The position numbers and the translations under genes are program-made. From the NCBI GenBank assembly GCA_945877855.1, contig CAMDWA010000021.1, positions 1 through 40,592 on the forward strand: DNA of 40,592 nucleotides. Reading direction: 5' to 3'. The stretch's first letter is position 1; each line of letters starts with the position of its first letter. The notes below the pieces were generated by a model. It was not told where the DNA came from. It saw nothing but the letters and a program-made list of their open reading frames with translations, and searched no databases. This DNA is from Thermoflexus hugenholtzii JAD2. Its GTDB lineage: Bacteria > Chloroflexota > Anaerolineae > J036 > Brachytrichaceae. Positions 8,215-16,126 of the stretch are shown one piece after another.

Positions 8215-9903
8215 TTGGAGTCCCTAAATCACACACTGGCCCGCCGCAACCGTGAGCTTGAGGCAATCCGCGAAATATTTCGCGCTATCAATGCCACCTC
8301 AGATGTCAAATCGATTTTGGCCGGTATCACACAAACCACCACAAGGGCGCTTGAAGCAGATTCGACCTCGATTTACCTTTTACAGCCCGAATCGCAATTG
8401 TTAGTACTGAAAGCAACAACAGGGTTATTTCCCGATGCAGTCGATCATGCGTTTTTAAATATTGGGCAAGGTTTAACAGGTTGGAGCGCCCAACATCGTA
8501 TGCCGGTAGCCGTGTCGAATGCATGGAAAGACCCACGCTTTCATATGGTTCCCAACACGCGCGAAAAGCCATTCACGGCCTTGCTGGCCGTACCGCTCAT
8601 TACCCAAGACCGCGTAGTTGGGGCCATGAATGTGCAAACGTATGCAGCGCGACAATGGAGCAGCGGCGATATTGAATTTATTTCAATCATCAGCGATGCC
8701 GTAGCCGGAATGCTCGAACGCGCCGTAATACAAGAGCAAAGTGAGCGCAGCATGACCAACCTCATCACTGTCGCCGAGGTCAGCAAAGCCGTTACCGCAC
8801 CGGTCTATCTAAACGACACACTCCATGTTGTGGCCGAGCGTGCCGCCATTGCCACCAATGCACGACGATGCAGCCTTTTGCTCCTTGATGAAGGGGAACG
8901 AACTTTGTCGCCCCGCGCTGCCTTTGACCGATCAAACGAAACGCCGCAAGAACCAGCGTGGTCGTTGTCACAACCACCGTTAAAAAGCGAGAAATTCACT
9001 TTTGGCAAACCACATCCCCCCCCACACACCAACCCCGCCGCACACTATGCCCAAGATGCAGTGTTATTTAACAATGTTCAACAAGATGCCAATGATGTGT
9101 TAAAAACATGGGCGACCCAAGCCCAACTCAATGCATTACTGTGCGTCCCGCTCACCATTGGCGAGCGCACAATTGGCTTGATGAATGTATGGGATGTATC
9201 GATCTTGACATTTACAGAACAGAGAGTAGAGTTATGTAAAACGCTGGCCAACCAAATTGCGCTCGCAATTGAAAATGCGCATTTGCTCGGCAACGCGGCA
9301 ATTGTCAAAGAAATGCATCATCGGGTTAAAAACAATTTGCAAAATATTGTAATGCTATTGCAATTACAAATGCAAATGGATGCAAACGGCAAAGTGAGCG
9401 CCAAAACCATGCTCAATGAAAGCATCAATCGCATCATGAGCATCGCCGCTGTGCATGATGTGTTGGCCCAAGATGGGTTTCGCTTGGTTGATGTCAAAGA
9501 AGTGCTGGGCCGCGTGGTCAATTTGGTCAGCGCCAGCATGGTGCGCCCTGATTTACAATTAAAAATCGAATTAATCGGTCAATCGCTGCGTTTGGCCTCA
9601 CGGCTGGCCACAGCGGTCGCCCTTTCGGTCAATGAATTAATTTCGAATGCCATTGAGCACGCTTTTGTTGGGCGTAGCGAGGGCAAAATAGAGATTAAGC
9701 TATATGACAAAGGCGGCAATTTGGTGATTGAAGTGCGCGACGATGGCAGTGGCAGCGTTGATGCAAATTCCAAACACCGCAGCCTCGGCCTAACAATTGT
9801 AGATACGCTGGTGCGAGAAGATTTGCGCGGCACATTTACGCTACGCCCCTCTGCCGTTATCGGCAGTGTAGCGATTATTGAAGCGCCAATTTCGTTTTCG
9901 TAA
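8215..9903 (+). CDS. GAF-GAF sensor histidine kinase (HisKA_2 type)
   Basis: A cytoplasmic sensor kinase of about 562 residues with no membrane segment. Two GAF domains are seen, at about 15-175 and 190-355. The phosphoacceptor motif EMHHRVKNNLQN has the His at 368, typical of the HisKA_2 family. A HATPase_c domain has its N-box at SVNELISNAIEHAF and a G-box at VRDDGSG. No receiver domain or response regulator is next to it, so it is an orphan. The start is uncertain: TTG at 8215 is the only early start-like codon in frame, with GGAG directly after it, so a shorter N-terminus is possible. Confidence 0.85.
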   Translation: MESLNHTLARRNRELEAIREIFRAINATSDVKSILAGITQTTTRALEADSTSIYLLQPESQLLVLKATTGLFPDAVDHAFLNIGQGLTGWSAQHRMPVAVSNAWKDPRFHMVPNTREKPFTALLAVPLITQDRVVGAMNVQTYAARQWSSGDIEFISIISDAVAGMLERAVIQEQSERSMTNLITVAEVSKAVTAPVYLNDTLHVVAERAAIATNARRCSLLLLDEGERTLSPRAAFDRSNETPQEPAWSLSQPPLKSEKFTFGKPHPPPHTNPAAHYAQDAVLFNNVQQDANDVLKTWATQAQLNALLCVPLTIGERTIGLMNVWDVSILTFTEQRVELCKTLANQIALAIENAHLLGNAAIVKEMHHRVKNNLQNIVMLLQLQMQMDANGKVSAKTMLNESINRIMSIAAVHDVLAQDGFRLVDVKEVLGRVVNLVSASMVRPDLQLKIELIGQSLRLASRLATAVALSVNELISNAIEHAFVGRSEGKIEIKLYDKGGNLVIEVRDDGSGSVDANSKHRSLGLTIVDTLVREDLRGTFTLRPSAVIGSVAIIEAPISFS

Positions 9904-9977
9904 GGTTGTTATAACCCAAATATCGCAGCCATTAGAAATGCAAGCCCACTATCATCTTACCCCCTACAATCTTTACC

Positions 9978-10451
9978 TCAATCATAATCATTTGGATTTG
10001 CGATAGCCAATCCCTCTGCTTTTGCAGCACTTAAAAGCTCAATATCGGCACAAAAAAATATTAATTCATGCGTTGGTGTCGCATTATCGGCATGTAACCG
10101 GTGTTTGAGTGCCAGCGCATTTGCAAGTTGAATTGCATCATAACCACGCAGTGCATATTGTTGTGTGAGTTGAATCGCTTTTTCGATAAGGTCATCATTA
10201 TTTGCGAAAACCCCAATTGCAGCTGTCAAATCTTGCTTAAAAGCATTAATTGCCTTATCTAATACCTCTGCCGAACGATACTTTGCTTTACGTGCACGGG
10301 CAAACGACGCAAATACTTCCACACGGGTTAAGGCTCCGATCACATGCAGTGCGTCAATTGCACATAATTGTTGACGCAGCCAAATACTGCCTTTTTCATC
10401 GACATAATTTTTTAGCAACGCACTGGTATCGTAAAAATGAAACACGCTCAT
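9978..10451 (-). CDS. PIN-domain toxin, VapC-like
   Basis: A 157-residue PIN-domain protein, probably the ribonuclease toxin of a type II toxin-antitoxin pair. Acidic residues expected to bind Mg or Mn are D8 (in FYDTSALLK), E45 (in LTRVEVFA), D105 (in YDAIQLANAL) and D136. It starts 10 nt after the stop of the small DNA-binding protein upstream, which is its likely antitoxin. The RNA target is unknown. Confidence 0.8.
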   Translation of the reverse strand: MSVFHFYDTSALLKNYVDEKGSIWLRQQLCAIDALHVIGALTRVEVFASFARARKAKYRSAEVLDKAINAFKQDLTAAIGVFANNDDLIEKAIQLTQQYALRGYDAIQLANALALKHRLHADNATPTHELIFFCADIELLSAAKAEGLAIANPNDYD

Positions 10452-10461
10452 GGCCTAAAAC

Positions 10462-10839
10462 CTATCGACGTTCTTGAATCGCAATTTCAGACAAACATAT
10501 ACCCGGTGGCATGGTAATTGGGTCAGAAGCCGCGGCTTTTGGCTCTGTGGGTCCCGTAATAATCCCTTCAGCAATCAACCTATGCCAAATATTAGCTTGA
10601 GATTTTGGCCTAAAATAAGCACGCACAGCTTGACAACGAACAAACTTAACCCCTGTAATGCGTAACGCCGGAACCCGATGTTGTGATACCGCTTGCGACA
10701 GCGTCGAAAGCGGTATCCCTTCCTCTTTCGCAGCCACCGACAAAGTAACATAACCGGCATTTGTAATCTCGTCAATCAAAGCCTGTTTCTGTTGTGTTAG
10801 CATAAACTCGTCGGCCAAAGCAATATTATTCTCATACAT
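10462..10839 (-). CDS. Putative antitoxin with helix-turn-helix domain
   Basis: 125 residues. The central part (about 30-80: YVTLSVAAKEEGIPLSTLSQ, then HRVPALRITGVKFV) looks like an excisionase or MerR-type helix-turn-helix in which a short wing follows the recognition helix. The C-terminal tail from about residue 95 is Pro-rich and probably binds the toxin. It precedes the PIN gene in the same direction, as antitoxins usually do. A perfect TATAAT lies 6 nt before the ATG, so the transcript is probably leaderless and the protein may bind its own promoter. I do not recognise a named antitoxin family. Confidence 0.6.
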   Translation of the reverse strand: MYENNIALADEFMLTQQKQALIDEITNAGYVTLSVAAKEEGIPLSTLSQAVSQHRVPALRITGVKFVRCQAVRAYFRPKSQANIWHRLIAEGIITGPTEPKAAASDPITMPPGICLSEIAIQERR

Positions 10840-10845
10840 ATTTCC

Positions 10846-10851
10846 ATTATA
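10846..10851 (-). promoter_or_regulatory. -10 box of the PIN module
   Basis: TATAAT on the minus strand, 6 nt before the ATG at 10839. The expected transcription start falls on the start codon. No good -35 was seen. Confidence 0.55.
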
Positions 10852-10940
10852 GCGAATTCATTTCGGGTTTGATGATTCGCTTGGTATAAATCTACCCAAC
10901 AAGACCATGCGCAACAAAATACGAGCGCAACAAATTGCAT

Positions 10941-10946
10941 TACACT
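10941..10946 (+). promoter_or_regulatory. -10 box upstream of the SDR gene
   Basis: TACACT is 7 nt before the ATG at 10954, again a leaderless-type arrangement. It shares a short divergent region with the PIN module promoter. Confidence 0.4.
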
Positions 10947-10953
10947 ACATATC

Positions 10954-11742
10954 ATGGATCTCGGACTCAAAAATAAAGTAACCCTCGTGATGGCGGCAAG
11001 CAAAGGCTTAGGCCGTGCTACCGCCCAAGTATTTGCCGAAGAAGGCGCAACGGTTGTGATCTCGTCGCGTAATGAAGCTGAGCTAAATAAAACTGCCGAA
11101 AAACTACGTGCCGATACCGGCGCTGAAATATGGGCAGTGCCTGCCGATGCCTCAAAATTAGACGATTTAGAGCACCTCATTCAAAGCACGATGCAAAAAT
11201 ATGGCCGTATTGATGCCTTGGTGTCGAATGCTGGTGGGCCGCCTAGCGGCACATTTATGCAACACAATGAGCAAACATGGGCCAACGCCATCAATCTCAT
11301 CGTCATGCGGGCGGTGCGTTCGGTGCGGCTGGTCGTACCGATCATGAAAGCGCAAGGCGGCGGCAGCATCACTTTTATCGAATCGGCCAGCGTAAAAAAT
11401 GCGCTTGATGGCCTCATTCTCAGCAACAGCTTGCGCATGGCTGTGGTTGGCTTAACCAAATCATTGGCGCACGAGCTTGGCCCCGACAATATTCGGGTGA
11501 ATGTGGTGTGCCCGGGCATGACTGCCACCGATCGAATTCTCGACCTAGCTGGGCCATCGGCCCAAAAGAAGGGCATCAGCATTGAAGAAGAGCTAAAACA
11601 ACGTGGGCAAGCCATCCCCCTGCGTCGGGTAGCCGAGCCAATTGAATTTGGCCGCGCCTGTGCGTTTATGGCTTCACCGGCTGCCAGCTATATCAGCGGC
11701 ACTATTTTAATGGTCGATGGCGGCTTAAGCCGTGGCATTTAG
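10954..11742 (+). CDS. SDR family protein with altered catalytic residues
   Basis: 262 residues with a Rossmann fold of the short-chain dehydrogenase family, closest in layout to 3-oxoacyl-ACP reductase-like proteins. The cofactor loop is AASKGLGRA instead of TGxxxGIG, and SNAGG (NAG) is present. The catalytic Ser is S144 (in ESASVKN). The usual YxxxK is replaced by S157-NSL-R161 (LILSNSLRMAVVG). Proteins with this change form a recurrent SDR subgroup whose activity is unclear. The C-terminal ISGTILMVDGG is normal. The next gene starts close behind. Confidence 0.78.
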   Translation: MDLGLKNKVTLVMAASKGLGRATAQVFAEEGATVVISSRNEAELNKTAEKLRADTGAEIWAVPADASKLDDLEHLIQSTMQKYGRIDALVSNAGGPPSGTFMQHNEQTWANAINLIVMRAVRSVRLVVPIMKAQGGGSITFIESASVKNALDGLILSNSLRMAVVGLTKSLAHELGPDNIRVNVVCPGMTATDRILDLAGPSAQKKGISIEEELKQRGQAIPLRRVAEPIEFGRACAFMASPAASYISGTILMVDGGLSRGI

Positions 11743-11774
11743 TTATTATGCACACTGGTAAACTATATAACATC

Positions 11775-12515
11775 ATGACATATGAAGAATGGGAAGCAAC
11801 AGTACCAGAACAATTACAACGCGATGAAATGTGGGAAATGAAAGCATATCGCTATGCCTTATATCTATTTGACATTGCTTGGCAAGATACCGATGAAATT
11901 ACACATACGCCAAAAGCCCAAAGCGTTTCCGATCAATTATTACGTGCCATTAGCGGCATCAGCGAAAGTTTAGTGCATGGATTTTCGCAAACCAGCAACT
12001 TTAGCCAGCGCAACAAAGCCTATGCATCGGCGTTGGGCTATGGCCGCGAAACCCGCGACCTCTATTACAAATTACGCCAAACGCTGGACGAGACCGTATT
12101 TGAACAACGCCTAAATTTCTTAACCCGTTTAGTGCCAATGTTAAACACGTTGTCCACCGAGCAACAAAAGCGTCCACCACGCTTCGATGCAACCAATGCA
12201 ACGGGTGAAACGCCGGCCGCCGATGCCGCGACGAGTGCGACGGGCGATGCCCCTCCCCCACGCCGCGATTATGACGACCGCCCACCCCGCCGCGATTATG
12301 ACCGCCCTCCACGTCGTGACTTTGATCGCCCACCACGCCGTGATTTTGACCGCCCACCCCGCCGCGACTATGATCGCCCTCCACGTCGTGATTTCGAGCA
12401 AAGGGAGGGATTTAGAGATGATCGACGCGGCCCGCCCCCCAACCGCGACGACGACAATCGACATGGGCCATCTACCCGTGATCGTGACGAGCGCCGTGAA
12501 CCGCCGCGTTGGTAA
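11775..12515 (+). CDS. Four-helix-bundle (23S rRNA IVP-like) protein with RPPRRD-repeat tail
   Basis: Residues 1-120 resemble the four-helix-bundle proteins first noticed in 23S rRNA intervening sequences (MTYEEWEATVP..., WKMxAYRLALFL-type helix 1, and SDQLLRAISGISESLVHGF). From about residue 150 the protein changes to a disordered tail of six 8-residue units PPRRD(Y/F)D(R), encoded by 24-nt repeats at about 12251-12402, then a mixed Arg/Asp/Pro end. Such an Arg-rich tail suggests RNA binding; this is inference. The start at 11775 matches the family N-terminus; an ATG at 11748 adds nine residues. Confidence 0.7.
   Translation: MTYEEWEATVPEQLQRDEMWEMKAYRYALYLFDIAWQDTDEITHTPKAQSVSDQLLRAISGISESLVHGFSQTSNFSQRNKAYASALGYGRETRDLYYKLRQTLDETVFEQRLNFLTRLVPMLNTLSTEQQKRPPRFDATNATGETPAADAATSATGDAPPPRRDYDDRPPRRDYDRPPRRDFDRPPRRDFDRPPRRDYDRPPRRDFEQREGFRDDRRGPPPNRDDDNRHGPSTRDRDERREPPRW
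12251..12402 (+). repeat. 24-nt coding tandem repeat
   Basis: Six tandem units of about 24 nt encoding PPRRD(Y/F)D(R). Units differ mainly at third positions and at the Tyr/Phe codon, so the array is old enough to have drifted or is under selection for the protein sequence. Confidence 0.8.
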
Positions 12516-12547
12516 GATAAGAATAAAGCAACTTTCACCAAAACTAC

Positions 12548-12581
12548 GATGCAACGATCCCCTGCGGAGGATTGTTGCATC
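12548..12581. terminator. 13-bp hairpin after the four-helix gene
   Basis: GATGCAACGATCC pairs with GGATTGTTGCATC (one G-T pair) around an 8-nt loop. It lies just after a stop codon. No T-run follows, so it is either a weak terminator or an mRNA-end stabiliser. Confidence 0.5.
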
Positions 12582-12614
12582 ATCATTTCGGCATTACATC
12601 TTAATTAAAAAATC

Positions 12615-13616
12615 ATGTCAAGACCTATTACGCTATTTACCGGACAATGGGCTGATTTGCCGCTAGAGATACTGGCTGCAAAAGCCAAAAGCTTTGGCTA
12701 TGACGGCCTCGAGTTGGCATGCTGGGGCGATCATTTTGATGTGGAACAAGCCCTCAGTAACGATGGTTATATCCAAAGCCGCAAAGATATTCTTGAAAAA
12801 CACGGGCTAAAATGCTTTGCAATCAGCACCCACTTGGTTGGCCAAGCGGTGTGCGACCGCATAGACGAGCGCCACAAATCCATTTTGCCGCCCAGTGTGT
12901 GGGGTGATGGCAACCCAGCTGGTGTCAATAAGCGGGCCGCCGAAAATGTGGCCAATACTGCTATTGCCGCCAAAATGATGGGTGTCAATGTGGTCAATGG
13001 GTTTACCGGCAGCGGCATTTGGCATCTGGTTTACTCGTTTCCGCCGGTCACACCGGCCATGATCGATGCTGGTTATGCCGAATTTGCCGAGCGTTGGCAT
13101 CCCATTCTCAACACCTTTGGCCAAAATGGTATACGCTTTGCGCTCGAAGTGCACCCAACAGAGATCGCCTTCGACATCGCCAGCGCCGAGCGTGCGCTAC
13201 AAGCCCTTGGCAACCGTCCAGAATTTGGCTTTAACTACGACCCCAGTCACTTTGGTTATCAAGGCGTAAATTACATCGCCTTTATTCGCAAATTCCGCGA
13301 TCGTATTTACCATGTGCATATGAAAGATGTGTATTGGAGCAAATATGGCAAAGAAGCGGGGGTATTTGGCGGTCATACCAATTTTGGCGATAGCCGCCGC
13401 GTTTGGGATTTCCGCAGTATTGGGCGTGGGCGCATTAACTTTGAAGGCATTATTCGCGCACTCAATGAAATTGGGTACGCCGGCCCGTTAAGTGTGGAAT
13501 GGGAAGACAGCGGGATGAACCGTGAGCATGGCGCCACCGAAAGTTGCGCTTATTGCAAAAAAATTGATTTCCCGGGCAATAGCATCGCATTTGATGCGGC
13601 GTTTGAGAGAAAGTAG
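12615..13616 (+). CDS. Sugar phosphate isomerase/epimerase, xylose isomerase-like TIM barrel
   Basis: 333 residues of the AP-endonuclease-2 / xylose-isomerase-like TIM barrel family. Likely metal ligands lie in [10 protein letters not shown] (Glu), NYDPSHFGY (Asp, His), HVHMKD (His) and VEWEDSG (Glu). The protein begins [18 protein letters not shown], typical of strand 1 of this family. Proteins of this kind isomerise or epimerise sugars or inositol derivatives. It is followed by a Gfo/Idh/MocA dehydrogenase, a common partner in sugar or inositol breakdown. The substrate is unknown. Confidence 0.82.
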   Translation: MSRPITLFTGQWADLPLEILAAKAKSFGYDGLELACWGDHFDVEQALSNDGYIQSRKDILEKHGLKCFAISTHLVGQAVCDRIDERHKSILPPSVWGDGNPAGVNKRAAENVANTAIAAKMMGVNVVNGFTGSGIWHLVYSFPPVTPAMIDAGYAEFAERWHPILNTFGQNGIRFALEVHPTEIAFDIASAERALQALGNRPEFGFNYDPSHFGYQGVNYIAFIRKFRDRIYHVHMKDVYWSKYGKEAGVFGGHTNFGDSRRVWDFRSIGRGRINFEGIIRALNEIGYAGPLSVEWEDSGMNREHGATESCAYCKKIDFPGNSIAFDAAFERK

Positions 13617-13635
13617 TCAGTAGTCAGTAGTCAGA
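13612..13635. repeat. AGTAGTC heptamer run
   Basis: Three tandem copies of AGTAGTC directly after the stop codon of the isomerase gene. Confidence 0.6.
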
Positions 13636-13683
13636 TAACGCAAGGTGACAATAATAGAGTAAATTACTAAAAAACATGAAGGA

Positions 13684-13738
13684 CCGATTTCACTATCTCT
13701 CCTTCAAGCTACGCTTGAAGGAGAGATAGTGAAATCGG
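13684..13738. repeat. Palindrome family A, copy 3
   Basis: A perfect 26-bp inverted repeat (13684-13709 with 13713-13738) around a 3-nt loop. The outer part is CCGATTTCACTAT, as in copies 1 and 4; the inner part (CTCTCCTTCAAGC) differs from both but pairs fully. The right flank CAAAACCT resembles copy 1. Confidence 0.88.
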
Positions 13739-13813
13739 CAAAACCTTTATCAACTTGGAATCTGCTCTACTTAGTTGCTTAAAACCAATCTGACGACTGA
13801 CAACTCAAAATCT

Positions 13814-14998
13814 ATGTCAGAAGTAGGATTTACCACAATGGCTGGGCCGGCAGCAACCGGCGATGCTCCCACCCTTGGGGTGGGGATGTTGGGTTATGCA
13901 TTTATGGGCAAGGCACATGCCAATGCGCTCAAAAAATTGCCATACATGATGTATCCCCCCGTAGCGATTCCGCATTTAGCTGCAATTGCTGGGCGCAATG
14001 AAAATGCGGTGAAAGAGGCGGCCAAACGCTATGGTTTTGCAAAAGCTTACACCGATTGGCGGCAACTGATTGATGACCCAGCAGTACAAGTATTTGACAA
14101 CGCCGGGCCAAATAATTTGCACACCGAGCCAAATATTGCCGCAGCCAAAGCTGGCAAACACGTGTTTAGCGAAAAACCGCTAGGCCGCAATGCCGCCGAA
14201 TGTATGGAGATGTGGAACGCGGTCAAATCGGCTGGGGTCAAACATCAAGTCGCGTTTAACTATCGGTTTGTGCCAGCGGTGCGTTTGGTCAAAAATCTCA
14301 TCGATAGCGGCAAACTTGGGCGTATTTATCACTTTCGTGCAGCTTATTTGCAAGAATGGATTGCCGATGTCAATTTCCCGATGGTGTGGCGTTTATATGG
14401 TGATGTTGCGGGTAGCGGGGCATTAGGTGATCTTGGCTCGCATGTGATCGATCTCGCCCGTTATTTGGTGGGTGAACCAAAATCGTTAATGGCGAATGTG
14501 CAAACCTTTATCAAGGAACGCAAAGATGAAAATGGCAAGCTTCAACCAGTTACCGTTGATGATGCTTTTCAGTCAATGCTTGAATTTGAAAATGGGGCCG
14601 CCGGAACGATTGAAGCCTCGCGTTTTTGTTTGGGCCGCAAAAATCACAATTCATTCGAGATTAATGCTGAACATGGCAGCGTGCGCTTTTGCCTAGAACA
14701 AATGAATGAATTAGAGGTGCACTGGCGCAGTGGTGATCAAGCTACCCAAGGCTTTACCAAAGTGCTGGTGACAGAATCGCATCACCCATTTTGGAGCAAT
14801 TGGTGGCCGCATGGGCATATCATCGGCTGGGAGCATACTTTCGTGCATGAGTTTGCCCATTTTTTTGATGCCATTGTCAATAACAAGCCGGTGCAGCCCC
14901 ACGCTGCCGATTTTGAAGATGGGTATCGAAATGCAGTGATTTGTGATGCCATTATCAAAAGCGCTGGCACACGCCGTCAAGTCGATATTGAATATTAA
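13814..14998 (+). CDS. Gfo/Idh/MocA family oxidoreductase
   Basis: 394 residues. The N-terminal Rossmann domain has LGVGMLGYAFMGKAHANAL (a GxGxxG-like turn) and the family EKP motif in FSEKPLG. The C-terminal alpha/beta domain includes the GDLGSHVIDLARYLVG helix, whose Asp and His are typical active-site residues. These enzymes oxidise or reduce sugars or cyclitols with NAD(P). The start at ATG 13814 (MSEVGFTT) is preferred; an ATG at 13775 would add 13 unlikely residues. It probably works in one pathway with the isomerase upstream. Confidence 0.85.
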   Translation: MSEVGFTTMAGPAATGDAPTLGVGMLGYAFMGKAHANALKKLPYMMYPPVAIPHLAAIAGRNENAVKEAAKRYGFAKAYTDWRQLIDDPAVQVFDNAGPNNLHTEPNIAAAKAGKHVFSEKPLGRNAAECMEMWNAVKSAGVKHQVAFNYRFVPAVRLVKNLIDSGKLGRIYHFRAAYLQEWIADVNFPMVWRLYGDVAGSGALGDLGSHVIDLARYLVGEPKSLMANVQTFIKERKDENGKLQPVTVDDAFQSMLEFENGAAGTIEASRFCLGRKNHNSFEINAEHGSVRFCLEQMNELEVHWRSGDQATQGFTKVLVTESHHPFWSNWWPHGHIIGWEHTFVHEFAHFFDAIVNNKPVQPHAADFEDGYRNAVICDAIIKSAGTRRQVDIEY

Positions 14999-15007
14999 TC
15001 GTGAAAG

Positions 15008-15078
15008 TAGTGGATAGTAGATAGTGATAGTGGATAGTAATGATTGTTTTACTATCCACTATCACTATTGACTATCTA
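15008..15078. repeat. GATAGTG-type heptamer hairpin
   Basis: Heptamer units GATAGTG/GATAGTA on the left and their complements (ACTATCC, ACTATCA) on the right form a stem of about 22 bp. It lies between two convergent genes (Gfo/Idh/MocA and clpS). Confidence 0.7.
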
Positions 15079-15083
15079 CAGCA

Positions 15084-15413
15084 TCATTCATCTGGCTCAG
15101 CCGTCAACACCAACGGAAAACCTTCGAGCCGGGCCGCAAAAATACCTTTGCGGGCAAGTTGTTCGGCCTCGCTTTGTGGCCGCACCACAACCATTGCCTT
15201 GCCATAGGTATGGGTGACCCATGCAATTACGGCAGCTTCATCAGGGCTTTTCTTAAACAATGATTGCAGCAATCTTTCTACAAAATCAAAAGTGGTTACA
15301 GAATCATTATGAATTACCACCATATAGGGTGGCTCAACCCAGGCGACCTGTAAGGTACTTATATCGATATCAATATCAATTTCTGGGTTGCTGTGATTAG
15401 GTTCAGAAGCCAT
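15084..15413 (-). CDS. clpS: ATP-dependent Clp protease adaptor ClpS
   Basis: A 109-residue adaptor that hands N-end-rule substrates to ClpA or ClpC. The core PPYMVVIHNDSVTTFDFVERLL matches the conserved ClpS block, where the Asn-Asp pair contacts the substrate N-terminus. VTHTYGKAMVVV and the EAEQLARKGIFAA helix follow, and FPLVLTAEPDE matches the usual C-terminus. The first 28 residues are acidic and disordered, as usual. It has its own promoter (15431-15458) and no clpA or clpC neighbour. Confidence 0.92.
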   Translation of the reverse strand: MASEPNHSNPEIDIDIDISTLQVAWVEPPYMVVIHNDSVTTFDFVERLLQSLFKKSPDEAAVIAWVTHTYGKAMVVVRPQSEAEQLARKGIFAARLEGFPLVLTAEPDE

Positions 15414-15430
15414 AAGAATGCATTCAGGTC

Positions 15431-15458
15431 ATTATAATGAAATTTTGGGGCATTTCAA
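15431..15458 (-). promoter_or_regulatory. clpS promoter
   Basis: On the minus strand: -35 TTGAAA (15458-15453), a 16-nt spacer, then -10 TATAAT (15436-15431). The -10 is 17 nt before the ATG, leaving a leader of about 10 nt without a Shine-Dalgarno sequence. Confidence 0.6.
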
Positions 15459-15571
15459 TAAACAGTGAAGATGAAAACGTATTTTCATCGAGATTACATC
15501 TTTTGGCAAGGCCCTCGATTATTGGGGGGATGCGAACTTTCTGGCAATCATCACCCCCTTCCCAATTCACT

Positions 15572-15602
15572 TATACTTAGGCGGTGTGGACAAGTGTCCA
15601 CA
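15572..15602 (+). promoter_or_regulatory. Ferredoxin promoter with an 18-bp operator-like palindrome
   Basis: A -10-like TATACT (15572-15577) is followed by the perfect palindrome TGTGGACA-AG-TGTCCACA (15585-15602), which covers the expected transcription start. Such a position suits a repressor. The gene then has an AAGGA ribosome site at about 15614, unlike most neighbours. I cannot name the regulator. Confidence 0.5.
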
Positions 15603-15631
15603 AGCAAATATCTAAGGAATAAAAATCGCAT

Positions 15632-16060
15632 ATGTCAAAACTAACAATTGAAGGGGTAGGCACAGTAGACGTTGCTGCCGATGCACGTTTAAGCAATGCA
15701 CTCATTGCCAATGGCGGTGACCCATTACACCGCTGTGGCGGCAATGCCAGATGCACAACATGCCGTGTTGAATTTTTGGCTGGTGAACCCGACCAAATAA
15801 CAGTAGCAGAAAAAGCCAAATTAAGCGAGCGTGGTTTGCTAGAGCACGGCCAGCGGCGGCGGCTCAACTACCTCAAGGCAGAAAAAGCCAAATTAAGCGA
15901 GCGTGGTTTGCTAGGGCAAGTTCGGCTATCATGCCAAATTATGTGTCACCAAGACATGCATGTCAAAGTGTTAAGCCCCTTTGGCAGCAGTGGGTTGGCC
16001 GATGCCGGCCCAGATCTCGCCACTACAATTACACCATCCCCAGAGTGGACTACAAAATAA
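15632..16060 (+). CDS. 2Fe-2S ferredoxin with internal duplication
   Basis: 142 residues with a ferredoxin fold. Likely cluster ligands are C35, C41 and C44 (C-x5-C-x2-C, as in adrenodoxin-type ferredoxins) and C101 (in RLSCQIMC). The last ligand is normally about 33 residues after the third; here it is 57 away, because residues 59-70 (AEKAKLSERGLL) are repeated at 83-94 with 12 unrelated residues between. Removing 24 residues restores a normal ferredoxin. The added loop lies between the third and fourth ligands. The C-terminal tail from about 120 is poorly ordered. The electron partner is unknown. Confidence 0.8.
   Translation: MSKLTIEGVGTVDVAADARLSNALIANGGDPLHRCGGNARCTTCRVEFLAGEPDQITVAEKAKLSERGLLEHGQRRRLNYLKAEKAKLSERGLLGQVRLSCQIMCHQDMHVKVLSPFGSSGLADAGPDLATTITPSPEWTTK
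15806..15914 (+). repeat. 37-bp direct repeat around a 35-bp insert in the ferredoxin gene
   Basis: Bases 15806-15842 and 15878-15914 are identical. The offset is 72 nt (24 codons), so the frame is kept. The 35 bp between them are GC-rich (CGGCGGCGG) and not like the flanks. Confidence 0.9.
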
Positions 16061-16062
16061 TT

Positions 16063-16122
16063 GATGGTTAGTGGTTAATGGTTAATAATTAACCACTAAC
16101 CATTAACCATTAACCATTAATT
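16063..16122. repeat. CCATTAA-type heptamer hairpin
   Basis: Heptamers CCATTAA on the right and TTAATGG/TTAGTGG on the left form a stem of about 20 bp. It fills the gap between the ferredoxin and lipoprotein genes. Confidence 0.75.
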
Positions 16123-16126
16123 TAAT

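Noticed and set aside
12187-12666. Plus-strand frame overlapping the four-helix gene and running into the isomerase gene
   Set aside because: It is an alternative frame of the RPPRRD repeats, with no family match.
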